Under the pieces are notes generated by a model. It had not been told where the DNA came from, searched no databases, and was given only the letters and a program-made list of their open reading frames with translations. A stretch of 56,000 nucleotides of DNA from contig JAJEDD010000031.1 of NCBI GenBank assembly GCA_022821685.1, positions 1 through 56,000 of the forward strand, written 5' to 3'. The position numbers were made by a program, and so were the translations under genes. The DNA is from Acidimicrobiia bacterium (GTDB lineage Bacteria; Actinomycetota; Acidimicrobiia; Acidimicrobiales; Aldehydirespiratoraceae). Positions 11,208 to 20,555 of this stretch are shown here, in pieces (position 1 is the first letter of the stretch; each line of letters starts with the position of its first letter).

Positions 11208-12131
11208 ATGGTCGATCTGACTGCGAGCGTCGGTACCGTCTCGCTGCGGTCGCCGGTGATGACGGCGTCGGGCGCGTCGGGACACGGCGCCGAACTGGCC
11301 CCCTACGGCCCGCTCGCCGAACTCGGCGCGGTGGTGGTCAAGTCGTTGAGCGACAAGCCCTGGCCGGGCAATTCGCCGCCGCGGCTGCACCCGCTGCGCG
11401 ACCCGGCCGCGGGGATGATCAACAGCGTGGGGCTCCAGGGGCCGGGCACCGAGCCCTGGCTCGCCGAAGACCTGCCCGCCCTCATCGATGCCGGCGCCGC
11501 GGTGGTGGCCAGCATCTGGGGCGAAACCGTCGATGCCTACCGCCGGGCGGCCGACTCGCTGGCCGCGGCCCCGCGGGAGGTGGTGGCGGTAGAGGTGAAC
11601 GTGTCGTGCCCCAACACCGACGACGGCATGCGCATGTTCGCGCACTCCGAGGCCGCCACCGCCGCGGTGCTGGCCGCCACATCGGGGTGCGGGCGGCCCC
11701 GCTGGGCCAAGCTGAGCCCCAATACCCCCGAGCTGGTGGCGGTGGCCGCGGCTGCGGTCGAGGCTGGGGCCGAGGCGGTCGTGCTCACCAACACGCTGTC
11801 GGGCATGGTGATCGACGTCGCGGCGCGGCGGCCCGCGCTGGGGGGGTTGCGGGGCGGGATCAGCGGCGCCGCCCTGCACCCGGTGGCGGTGCGAGCCATC
11901 TACGACGTGTGCGAAGCTATGCCCGAGGTGTCCATCGTCGGCGTCGGCGGGGTGGCCTGCGGCACTCACGCCGTGGAGATGCTGCTGGCTGGCGCGTCGG
12001 CGGTGCAGGTGGGCACGGCGATCTTCGCCGATCCTCGAGCCCCTTGGCGCGTGCTTCGCGAATTGCGGGAGTGGTGCCAGAGCGAGGGAGTGCAAGAACT
12101 GGACGAGCTGATCGGAGCGGCCCATGGATGA
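11208..12131 (+). CDS. pyrD: Dihydroorotate dehydrogenase, class 1
   Basis: 307 residues. Oxidises dihydroorotate to orotate with FMN. NVSCPN at residues 131-136 places a catalytic Cys (134) where class 1 enzymes have it; class 2 membrane enzymes use Ser. The GVGGVACGTHAVEMLLAGASAVQVGTA phosphate-binding end is intact. Class 1B enzymes normally work with the PyrK electron-transfer subunit, but no pyrK lies in this operon. Either pyrK is elsewhere or another acceptor is used. The pyrF start overlaps its end. Confidence 0.92.
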   Translation: MVDLTASVGTVSLRSPVMTASGASGHGAELAPYGPLAELGAVVVKSLSDKPWPGNSPPRLHPLRDPAAGMINSVGLQGPGTEPWLAEDLPALIDAGAAVVASIWGETVDAYRRAADSLAAAPREVVAVEVNVSCPNTDDGMRMFAHSEAATAAVLAATSGCGRPRWAKLSPNTPELVAVAAAAVEAGAEAVVLTNTLSGMVIDVAARRPALGGLRGGISGAALHPVAVRAIYDVCEAMPEVSIVGVGGVACGTHAVEMLLAGASAVQVGTAIFADPRAPWRVLRELREWCQSEGVQELDELIGAAHG

Positions 12132-12846
12132 AGACGGGGGCATCGCCAACGGGGGCATTGCAGACGAGGGCATCGAAGTGCGCGACCGTCTGGCGCTGGC
12201 GCTCGACGTCGACGATCTGGTGGCGGCCTCCCGCCTGGCCCGGTCGCTGGTCGGGCACTTCCGGGTGGCCAAGATCGGCTTGGAGCTCTACACCGCGGCC
12301 GGCCCCGAGGCCATAGGGGCGATGATCGACCTCGGCTACGACGTGTTCTGCGATCTCAAGCTCCACGACATCCCCAACACCGTCGCCCGGGCCGCCCGAG
12401 TGGTGGGGGAGTTGGGCGTCGCGTATCTCACCGTGCATGCGGCCGGCGGGGTCGAGATGCTGCAAGCCGGCGCCGAGGGTCTGGCCGAGGGCGCCACCGG
12501 CCCGTCCGGCGTGCTGGCCGTCACCGTGCTGACCAGCGAGGCCGAGGTCGCCGCCACCCGCGACCTGGTCGCCGAGCGCATGGAGATGGCATTCGAGGCC
12601 GGGTGTGCCGGCGTGGTGTGCGCGGCCCCCGACCTGACCGCCACCCGCCACGTCCACCCCGAGCTTCTCCGGGCCGTGCCCGGCATCCGGCTGGCCGGCG
12701 ACTCGGTGGACGACCAGCGTCGGGTGGCCTCGCCGGTTCAGGCGCTGGCGGCCGGCGCCGACCTGCTGGTAGTCGGCAGGCCGGTCACCCGCGCCGACGA
12801 TCCGGTCGAGGCCGCCGAGCGCCTACACCGAAGCCTCCGCCAGTAA
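12124..12846 (+). CDS. pyrF: Orotidine 5'-phosphate decarboxylase
   Basis: 240 residues from ATG 12124, which overlaps the end of pyrD; GTG 12178 is an alternative matching the usual family start (RDRLALALDV). Decarboxylates OMP to UMP, ending the pathway. The catalytic DLKLHDIPNTV motif (Asp-Lys-His-Asp) and TVHAAGG are present, followed by the late GDSVDDQRR and GADLLVVGRPVTRA phosphate-binding segment. The first 18 residues come from a 15-bp tandem repeat (GGIAN/GGIAD/EGIEV) and probably lie outside the folded barrel. No other pyr gene follows. Confidence 0.93.
   Translation: MDEDGGIANGGIADEGIEVRDRLALALDVDDLVAASRLARSLVGHFRVAKIGLELYTAAGPEAIGAMIDLGYDVFCDLKLHDIPNTVARAARVVGELGVAYLTVHAAGGVEMLQAGAEGLAEGATGPSGVLAVTVLTSEAEVAATRDLVAERMEMAFEAGCAGVVCAAPDLTATRHVHPELLRAVPGIRLAGDSVDDQRRVASPVQALAAGADLLVVGRPVTRADDPVEAAERLHRSLRQ
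12136..12180 (+). repeat. 15-bp x 3 tandem repeat at the pyrF start
   Basis: Units at 12136, 12151 and 12166 share GGGCAT and encode GGIAN, GGIAD and EGIEV. The last unit runs into the conserved pyrF coding sequence, so the repeat looks like an in-frame expansion of the original 5' end. Confidence 0.75.
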
Positions 12847-12945
12847 CCGGCCACAGGCGCGTGAGCGCGGCGAAGAAAAGTGGGATCCAAGGTCACGGGG
12901 GAGAGCGGATTCGTTGGTCCGGTGGCAGAGGCGCGACGGATTGGC

Positions 12946-12951
12946 TACTCT
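12946..12951 (+). promoter_or_regulatory. Predicted leaderless -10 of mihF
   Basis: TACTCT ends eight bases before ATG 12960, which puts the transcription start at or near the start codon. No Shine-Dalgarno is present between them. The -35 is weak (TGGCAG, 12923-12928, 17-bp spacer). Confidence 0.5.
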
Positions 12952-12959
12952 CCCCGCCC

Positions 12960-13271
12960 ATGACTCAACCGTTTGCAATCTCCGACGAAGCCCGGCGCGA
13001 GGCGCTGATCAAGGCTGCTGCCGTCCGCCGAGAGCGTGCCGAGCTCCGCGGCCAGCTCAAGGCCGGCGATCTCTCGCTTGCGGGACTCCTGGAGCGCATC
13101 GACGATGACACCGTCGGCAAGATGAAGGTTCTGGCGGTTATCGAGTCTCTGCCCGGCGTGGGCAAGGTGAAGGCTCGCAGGACGATGGACGAGATCGGCA
13201 TCTCCGAGAACCGCCGTCTGCGGGGTCTCGGCAACAGGCAGCGGAGCCAACTGCTCGACGCCTTCGGCTGA
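12960..13271 (+). CDS. mihF: Integration host factor, actinobacterial type (mIHF)
   Basis: 103 residues, the usual size for mIHF. A Lys/Arg-rich helical N-terminal half is followed by the helix-two-turn-helix MKVLAVIESLPGVGKVKARRTMDEIGI, ending RLRGLGNRQRSQLLDAFG. The protein is a nucleoid-associated DNA-binding and bending factor. ATG 12960 is chosen because the conserved protein starts here and a -10 lies just upstream. It precedes gmk, the gene order typical of actinomycetes. An upstream in-frame extension through the pyrF end has no coding support. Confidence 0.93.
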   Translation: MTQPFAISDEARREALIKAAAVRRERAELRGQLKAGDLSLAGLLERIDDDTVGKMKVLAVIESLPGVGKVKARRTMDEIGISENRRLRGLGNRQRSQLLDAFG

Positions 13272-13294
13272 TCCCTACACCCTTGGCTGTTCGG

Positions 13295-13300
13295 TAGCCT
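13295..13300 (+). promoter_or_regulatory. Predicted leaderless -10 of gmk
   Basis: TAGCCT within CGGTAGCCTCG ends seven bases before GTG 13308, predicting a leaderless transcript. No Shine-Dalgarno at a normal distance. Confidence 0.5.
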
Positions 13301-13307
13301 CGCGGGG

Positions 13308-13880
13308 GTGAGTTCCCTCGCGGGCCGTTCGGTCGTCATCGTCTCCGGGCCGGGAGGCGTCGGCAAGGGCACCATCGTCGAGAAGCTGCTGGCCCGCGAT
13401 CCGCGCCTGTGGCTGTCGCAGTCGTGGACGACGCGTCCTCCCAGGCCCGGAGAGCCCGCCGGCGCCTACCGCTTCGTCGACCGGGCTGCGTTCGAGGCCG
13501 CGGTCACCGCGGGCGGCTTCCTGGAATGGGTCGAGTTTCTCGACTACCTGCAGGGCACCCCGGTGCCGGATCCGCCCGAGGGCGCCGACGTGGTGCTCGA
13601 GATCGACGTCCGGGGCGGAAGGCAGGTCAGGGAGCTGGCCCCCGATGCCGTGCTGGTATTCGTGGACGCCCCCAGCCCCGAGCATCAGCGCAAGCGCCTC
13701 GAGAACCGGGGCGACGATGCGGCCACGGTGGCCCGCCGCATGGCCAAGACGGCCGCGGAGCGGGCCGAGGCTGTCGAGATGGGCTACGAGATAGTGGTGA
13801 ACGACGAGGTGAGCCGAGCCGTGCAAGCCATCGAGAGCCTGATCGAAGCCGACCGCAACCGCCGCCAAGCCCAGCGCTGA
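13308..13880 (+). CDS. gmk: Guanylate kinase
   Basis: 190 residues. Phosphorylates GMP to GDP. The P-loop GPGGVGKGT (about residues 13-21), WTTRPPRPGE, and the GMP-binding region FLEWVEF are visible; a lid-type RLENRGDD region follows. GTG 13308 is preferred because it lies seven bases after the -10 and begins just before the P-loop strand. Followed by rpoZ after 95 bp containing another TAGCGT element (13931-13936). Confidence 0.94.
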   Translation: MSSLAGRSVVIVSGPGGVGKGTIVEKLLARDPRLWLSQSWTTRPPRPGEPAGAYRFVDRAAFEAAVTAGGFLEWVEFLDYLQGTPVPDPPEGADVVLEIDVRGGRQVRELAPDAVLVFVDAPSPEHQRKRLENRGDDAATVARRMAKTAAERAEAVEMGYEIVVNDEVSRAVQAIESLIEADRNRRQAQR

Positions 13881-13975
13881 CCCATCGTTTCCAAGAAGTT
13901 CTAGGAACACGCAACCGCGAGCGCGGGTGGTAGCGTGAGGCACCTTTCGGTTCGGCAGACCCAGCGGAGCGCGCC

Positions 13976-14341
13976 ATGGCCCACGGCTACGACACGATGA
14001 TGACCCCGGCCATTGAGGAACTCCTAGACCGGACCGAGTCCAAGTTCGTGCTTGTGACCCTGGCCTCCATGAGAAGCCGCGAGATCACCAACTATCTCGG
14101 CCAGCTCGGCGGCGGGATCGGAGCGTCGGTGCCGCCCCAGGTGATCTCCACCTCATCCAAGGCGCTGTCGATCGCCCTCGAGGAGGTCGCAGCGGGCAAG
14201 ATCGAAGCGATCGAGGTGGACCCCGACGCCGAGGCAGAAGAGGGTGTCGAGGATCCGGAGATGCTGGCCCAGCAGGGCGAGGCGGCTCACCTGCAGGACG
14301 TCAGCGACCCGGAGGGCACACGGCAGACCACGACGCCATGA
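13976..14341 (+). CDS. rpoZ: RNA polymerase omega subunit
   Basis: 121 residues. Omega aids assembly of the beta-prime subunit. The conserved core is TPAIEELLDRTESKFVLVTLASMRSREITNYL and, further on, KALSIALEEVAAGKIE; the acidic C-terminal tail after residue about 85 is longer than in enteric omega and is typical of actinomycetes. A leadered promoter is likely (TAGCGT 13931-13936, about 39 bp before the ATG). Its stop overlaps coaBC by ATGA. Confidence 0.92.
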   Translation: MAHGYDTMMTPAIEELLDRTESKFVLVTLASMRSREITNYLGQLGGGIGASVPPQVISTSSKALSIALEEVAAGKIEAIEVDPDAEAEEGVEDPEMLAQQGEAAHLQDVSDPEGTRQTTTP

Positions 14342-15548
14342 GCCCGGTCCAGCGCCGGTGCATCGTGCTCGGCGTCACCGGCGGCATCGCGGCCTACAAG
14401 GCGGCCGAGGTGTGCCGCCGGCTGGTCGGCGCCGGCGCCCACGTGGTGCCCGTGCTCACCGCCGCCGCGCAGCGCATGGTGGGGGCGGCCACCTTCTCGG
14501 CGCTGGCCACCGAACCGGCAGTCACGTCGCTGTGGGACGACGCCTCCTCGACGATCCCCCACACCAGCCTCGGCCAGCGGGCCGACGCGGTGGTGGTGTG
14601 CCCCGCCACGGCCCGCCTGCTGTCGGATCTGCGCACAGGCCGCTCCGGCGACATTCTCACCGCCACCCTGCTGGCCACCCGGGCACCGGTGATCGCCGCG
14701 CCCGCCATGCACACCGAGATGTGGGAGCAGCCGTCGGTGCAGGACAATGTGGCCGTGCTGGCCGAACGCGGCGTGACCATCGTGGGCCCGGTGGAGGGCC
14801 CGCTGGCGGGCGGCGACGTCGGCTCGGGGCGGATGGCCGACCCAGACGAGATCGTGGCCGCGGTGGAGGCGGTGCTCACTCCCCAGAGCCTGGCCGACCG
14901 GCGGGTGCTGGTCACCTCCGGCGGCACCCGCGAGCCCATCGACGCGGTGCGCTTCGTCGGCAACCGCTCGTCGGGCAAGCAGGGCGCAGCGCTGGCCGGC
15001 GAGGCCGCCGCCCGCGGCGCCGAAGTAGTGCTCGTAACCACCGAGCCCGCCCGGGCCCCGGCAGTGGCTCGGGTGGTGGCGGTGGAGACCGCGGCTGAGA
15101 TGGCCGCCGCGGTCGAGTTGGAGGCCCCCGGCGCCGACGCAGTGGTGATGGCCGCTGCGGTGGCCGACTTCCGGCCCGCCCGCCCGGCCGGAACCAAGCT
15201 CAAGAAGGGCTCTGGGGTGCCCGCGCTGGAGTTGGAGCCCACCCGCGACATCCTGGCGGCGCTGGGCGCGGCCAAGCTGCCCGGCCAGGTGCTGGTCGGA
15301 TTCGCCGCCGAGACCGAGGACCTTGAGGCCAACGCGCTCGGCAAGCTGCGTAGCAAGAACCTCGATGTGATCGTGGCCAACGACGTCTCCAAGGAGCATG
15401 TCGGCTTCGGTCACGACACCAACGAGATCGTGATGTACACCGCCGATGGGGCACGCCACCACGTCGCGTTGACCACCAAGCAGGAGGCGGCTCGGGCCGT
15501 GCTCGACAAGGTGGCCTCGCTGATGGCCGAGGCACAGGCGCCGCAGCC

Positions 15549-15552
<4 letters not shown>
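14338..15552 (+). CDS. coaBC: Phosphopantothenoylcysteine synthetase/decarboxylase
   Basis: 404 residues, a bifunctional coenzyme A enzyme. The N-terminal flavoprotein CoaC half has [11 protein letters not shown], the catalytic His in [13 protein letters not shown], and the substrate clamp PAMHTEMW, where the Asn of the enteric PAMN motif is His. The C-terminal CoaB half (from about residue 185) has [23 protein letters not shown] and [19 protein letters not shown], then [12 protein letters not shown] overlap with rpoZ and GTGA overlap with metK indicate tight translational coupling. Confidence 0.93.
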
Positions 15553-16808
<1,256 letters not shown>

Positions 16809-16915
16809 CCTCCGACGAGCAGGGCCGCCTGTCCCTCGAGGGACTCCCCGAGGGGCTGTCGGGGCTCGGTGCCCACGAGGACGACCCGCCTGGGGCAAGG
16901 GGTGCAGCGTCTCCG

Positions 16916-18811
16916 TTGGCGGTTCGGGTGCTGCCCGATGTGGTGCGCCTCGACAAGGCGTTCGACTATGCGGTGCCAGATGCCTGGCAGGCCGACGGAC
17001 GGGCCGAGCGGCTGCAAGTCGGCTCAATCGTGCGCATCCGGCTGGGTAGCCGACGGCTGCGGGGCTGGGTAACGGAGATTGGGGTCGACCCGCCGCCCGG
17101 CGTGGCTCTCCAGCCGCTGGCCGGGCTGTCCGGCATGGGTCCACCCGCCGATGTCGTGAGCCTGGCCCGGTGGGCCGCATGGCGGTGGGCCGGTCGCACG
17201 GTGCATCTGCTGCGGGCCGCATCACCGCCCCGCGTCGTGACCCGCCCGGCAGCAGCCGGAGCGCAGTCGCACAACCAGGGCGGCGAGCCGACAGGCCGAG
17301 CGGTCAGACGCACGGATCCGGACCATTCGGGCGGAGCTGTGGCGGCGGGTGAGCGCCGCGAACGAGAGCGCGAGAGACTTCACCGCGGCGCTGCGGACTC
17401 CATGCCAGCGCCGAGCTCTCAGGCCGCGGTCGTGGGCGACGATTCGCCCGAGCGACTTGACAGCCTGTTTGAGCGGTCCGGTGCTGTGACCGTGCTGCGC
17501 ATCCCGCCCGCCGACGACGGGCTGGCGGTAGCGCGGGCCGCGGCCCGCCGAGGTGATGCGCTGATCGTGGTACCCGGCTTGGGCGAGGCCCGCCGCATCG
17601 CCGGCGCACTGCGGCGCGAGGGGGTACGGGTCGCTCTCGGGTTCGACGACTGGGCCGTCGCCGCCGCGGGCGCCACCGTGGTCGGCACCCGCACCGCGGT
17701 GTGGCTGCCCATGCCCCGCCTCGCCGCAGTTGTCGTGCTCGACGAGCACTCCGAGAGCCTGCAGAGCGAGCAGGCGCCCACCTGGCACGCCCGCGAGGTG
17801 GCGTTGGAGCGGGCCCGCAAGGCCGGAGCGCCGACGGTGCTGGTGTCGCCCGTGCCCACGCTGGAAGCCCTGGCGGACGGCGAGTTGGCGACGCTCGACC
17901 GGGCCGCCGAGTTCGACGGATGGTCGGCCGTCGAGGTGCTGGATCGCCGCCTCGAAGATCCGGTTCGGGGCGGCCTGTTCGCTGAGGGTCTGCGCGACCG
18001 ACTGGTTGCCGCTGGCGGCAGGGTGGCGGTGGTGCTCAACCGCAAGGGCCGCGGCCGGCTGCTGGCCTGCAAAGCCTGCGGCGAGCTGGCCCGCACCTCC
18101 GACGGCCGGGTTCCCATGCGGCTGATCGACGAGGAGCTGGTGGCCGCCGACGGCAGCGAGCGTCGTCCGGTGGTATGCGCCGAGTGCGGATCGACCGTTC
18201 TGCGCAACCTGCGCATGGGGGTGACCCGAGCCCGCGAGGAGCTGGCCGCGCTGGCTGGTGAACCGGTGGGCGAGATCACATCGGAGGCCGGCGCCCTCGC
18301 CTCGGAGCGGATCGTGATCGGCACCGAGGCCGTGCTGTGGCGGCTGCCGTCGGCCGCGCTGGTGGTGTTCCTGGACTTCGACCAGGAGCTTCTGGCCCCC
18401 CGCCAGCGAGCCTCCGAGCAGGCGCTGGCGCTGCTGGCCCGAGGCGCCCGTCTCACCGGCGGTCGACGCGGCGGGGGTCGCCTGGTGGTCCAGACCCGTC
18501 AGCCCGATCATCCGGTGGTGGCGGCCGCGGCCCGAGCCGATCCGTCGATCGTGTCGACGGTCGAGCGCGACCGCTGCCGGACTCTGGACCTGCCGCCCTA
18601 CGGCGCCCAGGCCAGGGTCTCCGGCCCAGGCGCGGAGGCGTTCATTGAAGCGCTGCGGGATGAAGCCGGCACCGAGGTGAGCGTCCGGGGCCCGCTCAAC
18701 GGACAGTTCCTGCTGCGGTCCGGCGCCCATCAGCCGCTGCTGGACCTGCTGGCCCGCACTCCGCGGCCCCCCGAGCGGTTCCGCCTAGAGGTCGATCCGC
18801 TACGAGTCTGA
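16916..18811 (+). CDS. priA: PriA-like primosomal protein N', helicase motifs not visible
   Basis: About 631 residues if TTG 16916 is the start; the exact start is uncertain because the frame stays open into metK. The N-terminal 3'-DNA-binding domain (VRVLPDVVRLDKAFDYAVPD) is clear. No Walker A motif is visible in the middle, and only part of the zinc region remains (CKACGEL, CAECGST), as known for actinomycete PriA proteins, which may work in restart as a loader rather than a helicase. A charged linker at about residues 120-160 (including GERRERERERL) coincides with a degenerate copy of a dispersed repeat at 17293-17376. The end overlaps the convergent methyltransferase gene by 12 bp. Confidence 0.8.
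   Translation: MAVRVLPDVVRLDKAFDYAVPDAWQADGRAERLQVGSIVRIRLGSRRLRGWVTEIGVDPPPGVALQPLAGLSGMGPPADVVSLARWAAWRWAGRTVHLLRAASPPRVVTRPAAAGAQSHNQGGEPTGRAVRRTDPDHSGGAVAAGERRERERERLHRGAADSMPAPSSQAAVVGDDSPERLDSLFERSGAVTVLRIPPADDGLAVARAAARRGDALIVVPGLGEARRIAGALRREGVRVALGFDDWAVAAAGATVVGTRTAVWLPMPRLAAVVVLDEHSESLQSEQAPTWHAREVALERARKAGAPTVLVSPVPTLEALADGELATLDRAAEFDGWSAVEVLDRRLEDPVRGGLFAEGLRDRLVAAGGRVAVVLNRKGRGRLLACKACGELARTSDGRVPMRLIDEELVAADGSERRPVVCAECGSTVLRNLRMGVTRAREELAALAGEPVGEITSEAGALASERIVIGTEAVLWRLPSAALVVFLDFDQELLAPRQRASEQALALLARGARLTGGRRGGGRLVVQTRQPDHPVVAAAARADPSIVSTVERDRCRTLDLPPYGAQARVSGPGAEAFIEALRDEAGTEVSVRGPLNGQFLLRSGAHQPLLDLLARTPRPPERFRLEVDPLRV
17293..17376 (-). repeat. Dispersed repeat element, degenerate copy inside priA
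   Basis: AGGCCGAGCG, ATCCGGACCATTCGGGCG and GAGCGCCGCGAACGAGAGCG line up in order with copy A (3196-3308) and with the reverse of the copies near 22741 and 23574. It encodes a variable hydrophilic linker of the PriA-like protein. Confidence 0.6.
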
Positions 18812-19333
18812 AAGCTGGGTCCATTGCTGGCGGCGGGCCTCGTAGATGGCTATGGCGGCCGCGTTGGCCACGTTGAGAGAGCCGACTCGACCGAGTTGGG
18901 GAATGAAGCCCACCTCGTCGCAGCCGTCGAGCACGGACGTCGACAAGCCGTGGTTCTCGTTGCCGACCGCCAGCGCCACCGCACCGGTGAGATCCATCTC
19001 GTGCAGGGGTCGGGCCTGGGTGGACAGTTCCACGCCGACGATCCGGTAGCCGTCGGCTCGGGCCGTAGCCAGCGCCGAGGCAGCATCGTCGTGGGCGCTC
19101 CACGAGATGTACCGCTCGGTTCCCATGGCCGTCTTGGCCGCCTTGGGGGCATCCGGCGCGGCCGATTCGACCAGGTACAGGTGCTCCACCCGCTCAGCGG
19201 TTGCGGTCCGCACGATGGCCCCCACGTTGAGAGGGTTCTGCACCCGGTCCAGCACCAGGGCCAGGGGCGCGTGGCCGCGTCTGCGCCACTCGCGGTGCAG
19301 TCGCTTCAGCCCCGTGTAGTCGAGCTGGCTCAT
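18800..19333 (-). CDS. SpoU/TrmH-family RNA 2'-O-methyltransferase
   Basis: 177 residues. The three SPOUT motifs are present: NPLNVGAIVRTA, ALAVGNENHGLS and SLNVANAAAIAIYEA. The short form without a long N-terminal RNA-binding domain resembles TrmH/TrmL-type tRNA or rRNA ribose methyltransferases; which RNA it modifies cannot be told. ATG 19333 overlaps the upstream methyltransferase stop (ATGA), so the two are one operon. Its 3' end overlaps priA convergently. Confidence 0.85.
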   Translation of the reverse strand: MSQLDYTGLKRLHREWRRRGHAPLALVLDRVQNPLNVGAIVRTATAERVEHLYLVESAAPDAPKAAKTAMGTERYISWSAHDDAASALATARADGYRIVGVELSTQARPLHEMDLTGAVALAVGNENHGLSTSVLDGCDEVGFIPQLGRVGSLNVANAAAIAIYEARRQQWTQLSDS

Positions 19334-19959
19334 GGCCCGCGGGGTCCCACCTCTAGGAGTCGATAGCCGGACCTCGACACCAGCCGGGTCGCCTCGTGGC
19401 CCCGGTCGGCCAGCCACCGGGCCAGCGAATCGCTGCCCAGATGTCGGTGCACCACCAGATGGGCCCGTCCGCCGGCTGTGAGCCGGTCGAGCCAGGCGGC
19501 CAGCATCTCCCGCAGGGCGGCCTTGCCGACCCGGATGGGGGGATTGCACAGGATGCGGTCGAAGCGTCGGGTGGGGCTCACCTCGTCGGGATGGGCCACG
19601 GTCACGTTGTCGGTGCCGTTCGCTTCGGCGTTGGCGGCGGTGAGCCGCAGGGCCCGCTGGTTCACGTCCACAGCCAGCACCTCGGACGCGGGAAAGCGCA
19701 GTCCGGTGAAGCAGGCAATGGGACCCCAGCCACAGCCCAGGTCGAGCACGCTGCGGTCGTCGGCGCCGAGCGGCGGGGCCTCCAGCAGCAGCAGTCGGGT
19801 GCCGGCATCCAGCCGGTCGGGCGAGAACACCCCCGAATCGGTCGAGAAGCTCAACCTCATCCCGGCGATGTTCACCGCAATGGTGCGGGGCGCGGCCGCG
19901 GCGGCCGGTTCGGCCTCGAAGTACTGGCCGCTGGCGGTCGGCGCGGCGGGATCGGCCAC
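19330..19959 (-). CDS. RsmC-like class I methyltransferase
   Basis: 209 residues. The Rossmann motif DLGCGWGPIACF binds SAM and CNPPIRVGK is the NPPxR-type motif of the RsmC/RlmG guanine-N2 methyltransferase group. It has a single methyltransferase domain, about half of enteric RsmC. The leading Ala-rich segment is followed by GVFSPDRLDAGTRLLLLEAPP, typical of the MTS domain. GTG 19959 lies eight bases after TACCGT on its strand. Most likely an rRNA base methyltransferase; the target is unproven. Confidence 0.8.
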   Translation of the reverse strand: MADPAAPTASGQYFEAEPAAAAAPRTIAVNIAGMRLSFSTDSGVFSPDRLDAGTRLLLLEAPPLGADDRSVLDLGCGWGPIACFTGLRFPASEVLAVDVNQRALRLTAANAEANGTDNVTVAHPDEVSPTRRFDRILCNPPIRVGKAALREMLAAWLDRLTAGGRAHLVVHRHLGSDSLARWLADRGHEATRLVSRSGYRLLEVGPRGP

Positions 19960-19967
19960 GCCGCGAC

Positions 19968-19975
19968 GGTAGCCT
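19968..19975. promoter_or_regulatory. Overlapping divergent -10 elements (def / RsmC-like)
   Basis: TAGCCT on the plus strand (19970-19975) and TACCGT on the minus strand (19973-19968) overlap by four bp and share the same TA step. Each ends eight bases before a GTG start (19984 plus, 19959 minus). One symmetric site therefore appears to drive two leaderless transcripts. Confidence 0.5.
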
Positions 19976-19983
19976 CAACCGTC

Positions 19984-20535
19984 GTGGCCCCCTACGACAT
20001 ACGCATCATCGGCGATCCGGTGCTGCGCCGCCGGGCTGCCGACATCACCGATGTGGACGCCACCCTGGTGCGCATCGTCGATGGGATGGTCGAGACCATG
20101 TACGCCGCCGACGGCGTCGGTCTGGCCGCTCCCCAGATCGGGGTGCAGAAGCGCCTGTTCGTGTGGGATCTGGGCGACGGTCCCCGCGCCATCGTCAACC
20201 CGCAGATCGTCGAATCCGACGGCGAGTGGGTCTACGACGAGGGGTGCCTGTCGGTGCCGGGGCTGTCGTGGGAGATCGTGCGGCCCAAGCAGGTCCACGT
20301 CACGGGCCGCGACCTAGACGGCAACGAGATATCGGTCGAGGCCGACGAGATCGAGGCCCGCCTGTTCCAGCACGAGCTGGACCACCTCGACGGGACGCTG
20401 CTCATCGAGCGGCTCGACTCCGACACCCGCAAGGCCGCGCTGCGCACCCTGCGCGAGCTGGGGATCGGGTCAGGCTCGCCCCGGCCGCCGGAGCCGGCCG
20501 GCCAAGCAGCCTCAGGCGGTCTGCGCCTGCTGTGA
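19984..20535 (+). CDS. def: Peptide deformylase
   Basis: 183 residues. Removes the formyl group from nascent proteins using a metal ion. The three family motifs are GVGLAAPQIGV, EGCLSVPG and QHELDHLDG, with the metal-binding Cys and two His. GTG 19984 is used because the conserved start (APYDIRIIGDPVLR) follows directly and a -10 is eight bases upstream. It precedes fmt, so the enzymes that add and remove the formyl group are coupled. The C-terminal tail after residue about 160 is Pro/Ala-rich. Confidence 0.95.
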   Translation: MAPYDIRIIGDPVLRRRAADITDVDATLVRIVDGMVETMYAADGVGLAAPQIGVQKRLFVWDLGDGPRAIVNPQIVESDGEWVYDEGCLSVPGLSWEIVRPKQVHVTGRDLDGNEISVEADEIEARLFQHELDHLDGTLLIERLDSDTRKAALRTLRELGIGSGSPRPPEPAGQAASGGLRLL

Positions 20536-20555
20536 AAGTGATGCTGTTGCGGTAG
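20532..20555 (+). CDS. Mini-ORF in the def-fmt gap (7 codons)
   Basis: GTG 20532 overlaps the def stop (GTGA), reads seven codons (VKVMLLR) and stops at TAG 20553-20555, overlapping the fmt GTG at 20555. Too short to judge alone; listed because it repeats the both-ends-overlapping layout of other junctions. Confidence 0.2.
   Translation: MKVMLLR

Noticed and set aside
12855..12890. Further copy of the dispersed repeat before mihF
   Set aside because: GTGAGCGCGGCGAAGAAAAG resembles one half of the element, but the other half is missing and chance similarity in GC-rich DNA is likely.
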